Source: Streptomyces sp. TRM49041 (GTDB lineage: Bacteria; Actinomycetota; Actinomycetes; Streptomycetales; Streptomycetaceae). From it: a stretch of 63,325 bases of DNA. The DNA lies in contig NZ_VSRY01000124.1 in the NCBI RefSeq assembly GCF_008271805.1, positions 1-63,325 on the forward strand, read 5' to 3'. The translations under genes were made by a program, and so were the position numbers. Under the pieces are notes generated by a model, which worked only from the letters and a program-made list of their open reading frames with translations, was not told where the DNA came from and ran no database searches. Below, piece by piece: positions 59,559-63,325 of this stretch (position 1 is its first letter; every line of letters starts with the position of its first letter).

Positions 59559-60563
59559 GTGGCCCCCGACATCGAACCGCGCCTCCTGCGCGCCTTCACC
59601 GCCGTCGCCGACGAACTCCACTTCACCCGCGCCGCCGCCCGGCTGTACGTCGCCCAGCAGGCACTCAGCCGCGACATCCGGCGCCTGGAGCGGGACCTCG
59701 GCACCGAGCTGTTCGTCCGCACCACCCGCCAGGTCACGCTCACGGCGGACGGCGAGCGGCTCCTGCCGTACGCGCAGGCCGTCCTCACCGCGCACGACGA
59801 CCTCACCGCCGCCTTCGCCGGCACCGGGCCCCGCCCGCTGCTCGTCGACCTGAACTCGCCGGGCATGAGCAACGCCCGGGTCCTCGACCTGGCCCGTGAG
59901 CTGGCGCCCGACTGCGAGCTGATGGCCCGCTTCGAGAGCGGCCTGACCGGCGCGGCCGCCGAGATCCTCGCCGGCCGGCTGGACGTGTCCTTCGGCCGGG
60001 TCGCGGGCCTCGACGCGGCGGTCCGCGCGCGGCTCGACTGGCAGCCCGTGCGGTACGAGCCGATGGCCGTGATCCTGCCGAACGACCACCCGCTCGCCGA
60101 ACGCGCCGAGGTCGAGCTGTCGGCGCTCGCGGGCGAAGCCCTGTACGCCGGGGCCGGCAACCCGCGCACTCTGGAGTGGACCGACCTGGCCGCGCGGCTC
60201 TTCGCCGAGCACGGCGTGCGCGTCGCCCCGCCCGCGCCCCTCGCGGTCGGCGTCGAGGAGTTCCGCCGCGTCATGGCCAAGAGCCGCACCCCCGTCCTGG
60301 TCGTCGTCGATTTCCAGGCCATGCCCGACACCGTCCTGCGCCCGCTCGTCGCCCCCGTACCCTTGGCTCCCGTGGCACTGGTGTGGCGCAAGGGACTCAG
60401 ACACCCGGGTCTGGACGCGCTGCGCACCGCCGCCGCGGAGCTCGCCGCCGACGAGAACTGGCTGGTCATCCCGGACGGCGCCTGGTTGCCCGCAGCAGAT
60501 GCCGCCGCCATGAGCGGCACCGTCCGGCCGAGGGCGCTCACACCGCGCCCGTACGTCGGGTGA
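59559..60563 (+). CDS. LysR family transcriptional regulator
   Basis: 334 residues from GTG 59559. The winged HTH reads EPRLLRAFTAVADELHFTRAAARLYVAQQALSRDIRRLERDLG (about 5-48), followed by the LysR substrate-binding domain (MAVILPNDHPLAERAEVELSALAGE). It is divergent from the MFS transporter gene with 84 bases between starts, which must hold both promoters and the operator; the AT-rich TTGTAAATT at 59543-59551 is the most promising element. The effector is unknown. Confidence 0.92.
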   Translation: MAPDIEPRLLRAFTAVADELHFTRAAARLYVAQQALSRDIRRLERDLGTELFVRTTRQVTLTADGERLLPYAQAVLTAHDDLTAAFAGTGPRPLLVDLNSPGMSNARVLDLARELAPDCELMARFESGLTGAAAEILAGRLDVSFGRVAGLDAAVRARLDWQPVRYEPMAVILPNDHPLAERAEVELSALAGEALYAGAGNPRTLEWTDLAARLFAEHGVRVAPPAPLAVGVEEFRRVMAKSRTPVLVVVDFQAMPDTVLRPLVAPVPLAPVALVWRKGLRHPGLDALRTAAAELAADENWLVIPDGAWLPAADAAAMSGTVRPRALTPRPYVG

Positions 60564-60570
60564 GAGCAAG

Positions 60571-60607
60571 GTTTCAGCCCGGTCACCTCAGATGACCGGG
60601 CTGAAAC
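60571..60607. promoter_or_regulatory. 15-bp perfect inverted repeat upstream of narK: GlnR-like site or terminator
   Basis: GTTTCAGCCCGGTCA (60571-60585) and its exact reverse complement (60593-60607) flank CCTCAGA. Read on the minus strand, GTGAC-N6-GAAAC (60586-60571) fits the GlnR half-site gTnAc-n6-GaAAc; read on the plus strand, ATGAC-N6-GAAAC (60592-60607) nearly does. The element is 8 bases after the LysR stop and 62 before narK, so it could terminate the LysR transcript, bind GlnR/NnaR, or both. Confidence 0.55.
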
Positions 60608-60668
60608 GCGGCTTCCCTAGCGTCGGGTCCCGACGGGGTTCAGGGATCGAAAGCAGCGGAGGTGCGCA

Positions 60669-62012
60669 ATGGGTGGACGGTGGATCCAGGAATGGGATCC
60701 GGAGAACGAGACCTTCTGGCGGGAGAAGGGAGAGCGGATCGCCAACCGCAATCTCCTCTTCTCGGTGATCTCCGAGCACATCGGATTCTCCATCTGGTCC
60801 CTCTGGTCGGTGATGGTCCTGTTCATGGGACCGGAGTACGGCATCGACCCGGCCGGGAAGTTCTTCCTGATCGCTTCGGCCACGCTGGTCGGCTCGGTCA
60901 TCCGGGTGCCGTACGCCTTCGCCGTGGCCCGGTTCGGCGGCCGCAACTGGACGATCATCAGCGCGATGGCGCTGCTGCTGCCGTCGGGCATGGCCTTCAT
61001 GGTGATGGAGCCGGGCACGTCGTACACGACCTTCCTCGTGGTGGCTCTGCTCACCGGTGTCGGCGGCGGTAACTTCGCCTCCTCCATGACCAACATCAAC
61101 TCCTTCTTCCCGCTCCACAAGAAGGGCTGGGCGCTCGGCCTCAACGCGGGCGGCGGCAACATCGGCGTCGCCGTCGTCCAGCTGGTCGGCCTCGCCGTCA
61201 TCGGCACGGTCGGCGCGGGTCACCCGCGGGTCCTGCTCGGCATCTACATCCCGCTGATCATCGCCGCCACCGTGTGCGCCGCGCTCTACATGGACAACCT
61301 CGCGCCCGTGAAGAACGACACCGGCGCCGCGAAGGAGGCCGCGCGGGACGCCCACACCTGGATCATGTCGTTCCTGTACATCGGCACGTTCGGGTCGTTC
61401 ATCGGCTACAGCTTCGCCTTCGGCCTGGTCCTCCAGACCCAGTTCGGGCGCACCCCGCTCCAGGCGGCCTCCCTCACCTTCATCGGCCCGCTGCTCGGCT
61501 CGCTGATCAGGCCCGTCGGCGGCTCCCTCGCCGACAAGCACGGCGGCGCCCGCATCACCCTGTGGACCTTCGCCGCCATGGCCGCCGCGACCGGAGTCGT
61601 CATCTTCGCCTCGGTCACGTCGTCGCTCACGATCTTCCTGGTCGGCTTCATCGCCCTCTTCATCCTGACCGGACTCGGCAACGGCTCCACGTACAAGATG
61701 ATCCCGGCGATCTTCAAGGCGAAGGCACACGCCTCCGGCCTGACGGGCGAGACGGCCGACGCGTACGGACGCCGCCTCTCCGGCGCCTCCATGGGCCTGA
61801 TCGGCGCGGTCGGCGCGATCGGCGGCCTCGGTATCAACCTCGCCTTCCGGCAGTCCTTCCAGACCGCCGGGACCGGCACCGCCGCCTTCGTCTCCTTCCT
61901 CCTCTTCTACGGCGCCTGCATCGCCGTGACCTGGGCGGTATACCTTCGCAAGCCGGCCACCAGCGCCGCGGAGGTGCCCGCACAGCGCCGGCTCAGCCTC
62001 TCCGAGGTGTGA
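60669..62012 (+). CDS. narK: Nitrate/nitrite MFS transporter NarK
   Basis: 447 residues from ATG 60669, with GGAGGTG upstream. It begins WDPENETFWREKGERIANRNL, characteristic of actinobacterial NarK. Twelve membrane segments are present. The two Gly-rich nitrate signature motifs are GVGGGNFASSMTNINSFFP and GLGNGSTYKMIPAIF, and the conserved RVP in SVIRVPYAF supplies the substrate-binding Arg. It imports nitrate or exports nitrite for assimilation. The regulator gene follows after 75 bases. Confidence 0.95.
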   Translation: MGGRWIQEWDPENETFWREKGERIANRNLLFSVISEHIGFSIWSLWSVMVLFMGPEYGIDPAGKFFLIASATLVGSVIRVPYAFAVARFGGRNWTIISAMALLLPSGMAFMVMEPGTSYTTFLVVALLTGVGGGNFASSMTNINSFFPLHKKGWALGLNAGGGNIGVAVVQLVGLAVIGTVGAGHPRVLLGIYIPLIIAATVCAALYMDNLAPVKNDTGAAKEAARDAHTWIMSFLYIGTFGSFIGYSFAFGLVLQTQFGRTPLQAASLTFIGPLLGSLIRPVGGSLADKHGGARITLWTFAAMAAATGVVIFASVTSSLTIFLVGFIALFILTGLGNGSTYKMIPAIFKAKAHASGLTGETADAYGRRLSGASMGLIGAVGAIGGLGINLAFRQSFQTAGTGTAAFVSFLLFYGACIAVTWAVYLRKPATSAAEVPAQRRLSLSEV

Positions 62013-62087
62013 TCGGGCGTGGTCCGTAACGGCGGGGAAACCTTGGCGAACCGAGACTGTCACGCACTCTTGTCAGGCTCAGGCGCT

Positions 62088-63233
62088 ATGCACGAGCAGC
62101 AGCAGGAGCACGGTCCCCTCGCGGGCTTCACGGTCGGCGTCACCGCGGCCCGCCGCGCGGACGAGCTGGGCGCACTCCTGCAGCGCCGGGGCGCGGCGGT
62201 CCTGCACGCCCCGGCGCTGCGGATCGTGCCGCTCGCGGACGACGCCGACCTTCTCGACGCGACCAAGGACCTCGTCGCCCACGCCCCGGACATCGTCGTC
62301 GCCACCACGGCGATCGGTTTCCGGGGCTGGGTGGAGGCCGCCGACGGCTGGGGATACGGGGAGGACCTGGTCGCCCGCCTGCGCGGCGTGCAGGTCCTCG
62401 CCCGCGGCCCCAAGGTGAAGGGCGCGGTACGGGCGGCCGGGCTCACCGAGGAGTGGTCCCCGGCCATGGACTCCATGGCCGAGGTCCTCGACAGGCTCCT
62501 CACCCAGGGCGTCTCCGGCCGCCGTATCGCCCTCCAGCTCCACGGCGAGCCGCTTCCCGGCTTCGTGGAGGCCCTCCGGGACGCCGGGGCCGACGTCGTG
62601 GTCGTCCCCGTCTACCGGTGGATGCCGCCGGAGGATCTGGCCCCGCTGGACCGGCTCCTCGACGCGACCGTCGCCCGCAGCCTGGACGCGGTGACCTTCA
62701 CCAGCGCCCCGGCCGCCGCGTCGCTCCTCGCCCGCGCCGAGCACCGGGGGCTCCTCACCGAACTGCTGGACGCGCTGCGCCACGACGTCCTTCCCGCCTG
62801 CGTCGGCCCGGTCACCGCCGTACCGCTGCAGAGCCACGCCGTGGACACCGTCCAGCCCGGCCGCTTCCGGCTAGGACCGCTGGTCCAGCTCCTCTGCCAG
62901 GAACTGCCCGGCCGCGCCCGCACCCTGCCGGTGGCGGGCCGCCGCATCGAGATCCGCGGCCACGCGGTCCTGGTGGACGGCGAACTGCGCCCCGTGCCGC
63001 CGGCCGGCATGTCCCTCCTCCACTCCCTGGCCCGCCGCCCGGGCTGGGTCGTCTCCCGCGCGGATCTTCTCCGCGCCCTCCCGGGCGCCGGCCGCGACGA
63101 ACACGCCGTGGAAACCGCCATGGCCCGCCTCCGGTCCGCCCTGGGCGCCCCCAAACTCATCCAGACGGTCGTCAAACGCGGTTACCGCCTGGCCCTGGAC
63201 CCGGCGGCGGACGCGAAGTACGCGGAGGCGTGA
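62088..63233 (+). CDS. nnaR: HemD-like/winged-helix regulator, NnaR type
   Basis: 381 residues from ATG 62088. Residues 1-260 match uroporphyrinogen-III synthase (HemD): FTVGVTAARRADELGALLQRRGAAVLHAPAL, GRRIALQLHGEP, DAVTFTSAPAAASLL. The C-terminal 110 residues are an OmpR-type winged helix: GMSLLHSLARRPGWVVSRADLLRALPGAGRDEHAVETAMARLRSALG, then IQTVVKRGYRLAL. This architecture next to narK is that of NnaR, reported to act with GlnR on nitrate and nitrite assimilation genes in Streptomyces. Enzymatic HemD activity is doubtful and cannot be judged here. Confidence 0.9.
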   Translation: MHEQQQEHGPLAGFTVGVTAARRADELGALLQRRGAAVLHAPALRIVPLADDADLLDATKDLVAHAPDIVVATTAIGFRGWVEAADGWGYGEDLVARLRGVQVLARGPKVKGAVRAAGLTEEWSPAMDSMAEVLDRLLTQGVSGRRIALQLHGEPLPGFVEALRDAGADVVVVPVYRWMPPEDLAPLDRLLDATVARSLDAVTFTSAPAAASLLARAEHRGLLTELLDALRHDVLPACVGPVTAVPLQSHAVDTVQPGRFRLGPLVQLLCQELPGRARTLPVAGRRIEIRGHAVLVDGELRPVPPAGMSLLHSLARRPGWVVSRADLLRALPGAGRDEHAVETAMARLRSALGAPKLIQTVVKRGYRLALDPAADAKYAEA

Positions 63234-63325
63234 CGGCGGCTGCGCGCGACGGACGGCGGGAGTGGGGCGCGATGCCGCCCGCGGCCGGGCCCCGCGCGTG
63301 GGACGCCGGCGGGCGCGCCTCCGGT
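63234..63325. other. Right edge, no feature recognised
   Basis: The last 92 bases are very GC-rich with no credible start, hairpin terminator or homology; a gene from the right could end or begin just outside. Confidence 0.5.

Overview
The window reads as chromosomal DNA from a Streptomyces (or a very close relative). GC is very high, GTG starts are frequent, and the gene order around mtrAB-lpqB, hpf, secA, the large NAD-glutamate dehydrogenase, pkaAB-prfB, ftsEX-smpB-ssrA and narK-nnaR is that of the conserved Streptomyces core. No integrase, transposase, CRISPR array or tRNA gene was recognised. The assignment rests on gene content and order read from the sequence; no search was run.

Left part (1-13,800). 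The window opens on the last 25 bases of a 5S rRNA and its terminator. A five-gene minus-strand operon follows (membrane protein, DUF4129, DUF4350, MoxR ATPase, DUF58), with overlapping stop/start codons at several junctions. Divergent from it run mtnA, then mtrA-mtrB-lpqB (envelope/cell-cycle two-component system and its lipoprotein), a ComF-like gene and hpf (ribosome hibernation). The ComF-like gene carries a large in-frame insert built from 22 degenerate 15-bp units.

Middle (13,900-31,300). This part holds an orphan NarL-type regulator, a YcaQ-like winged-helix protein, an acetyltransferase, secA, an Rv3235-family protein, a DUF6912 protein, a HAD hydrolase, a DJ-1/PfpI protein and the 1,644-residue glutamate dehydrogenase. 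A possible three-way-junction RNA lies upstream of the dehydrogenase. A GT87 membrane mannosyltransferase-like protein and a TagGH-type polysaccharide exporter come next.

Envelope-glycan region (31,400-39,700). A TetR regulator, rfbC, rfbD, rfbB, a remnant of rfbA, a short decayed stretch, a two-domain TagF-like glycosyl/glycerophosphotransferase interrupted by a -1 frameshift, and a GT2 protein form an accessory surface-polymer locus. It shows several signs of erosion: rfbA has lost its catalytic domain, RfbB has Phe where the catalytic Tyr is expected, and the TagF-like gene is frameshifted.

Right part (39,700-63,325). A three-gene carbohydrate ABC transporter is followed by a large FHA-FtsK-like protein, divergent from two Ser/Thr kinases (PkaA/PkaB type). 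Then come prfB, a repeat-rich LAETG sortase substrate, a tiny zinc-ribbon membrane protein, ftsE-ftsX, an S41 protease, smpB, tmRNA (ssrA), a divergent MFS/LysR pair, and narK with an NnaR/HemD-like regulator. A perfect 15-bp inverted repeat upstream of narK can be read as two facing GlnR-type half-sites. Three unrelated genes in the window (ComF-like, TagF-like, sugar permease) carry in-frame 15-bp tandem repeats.
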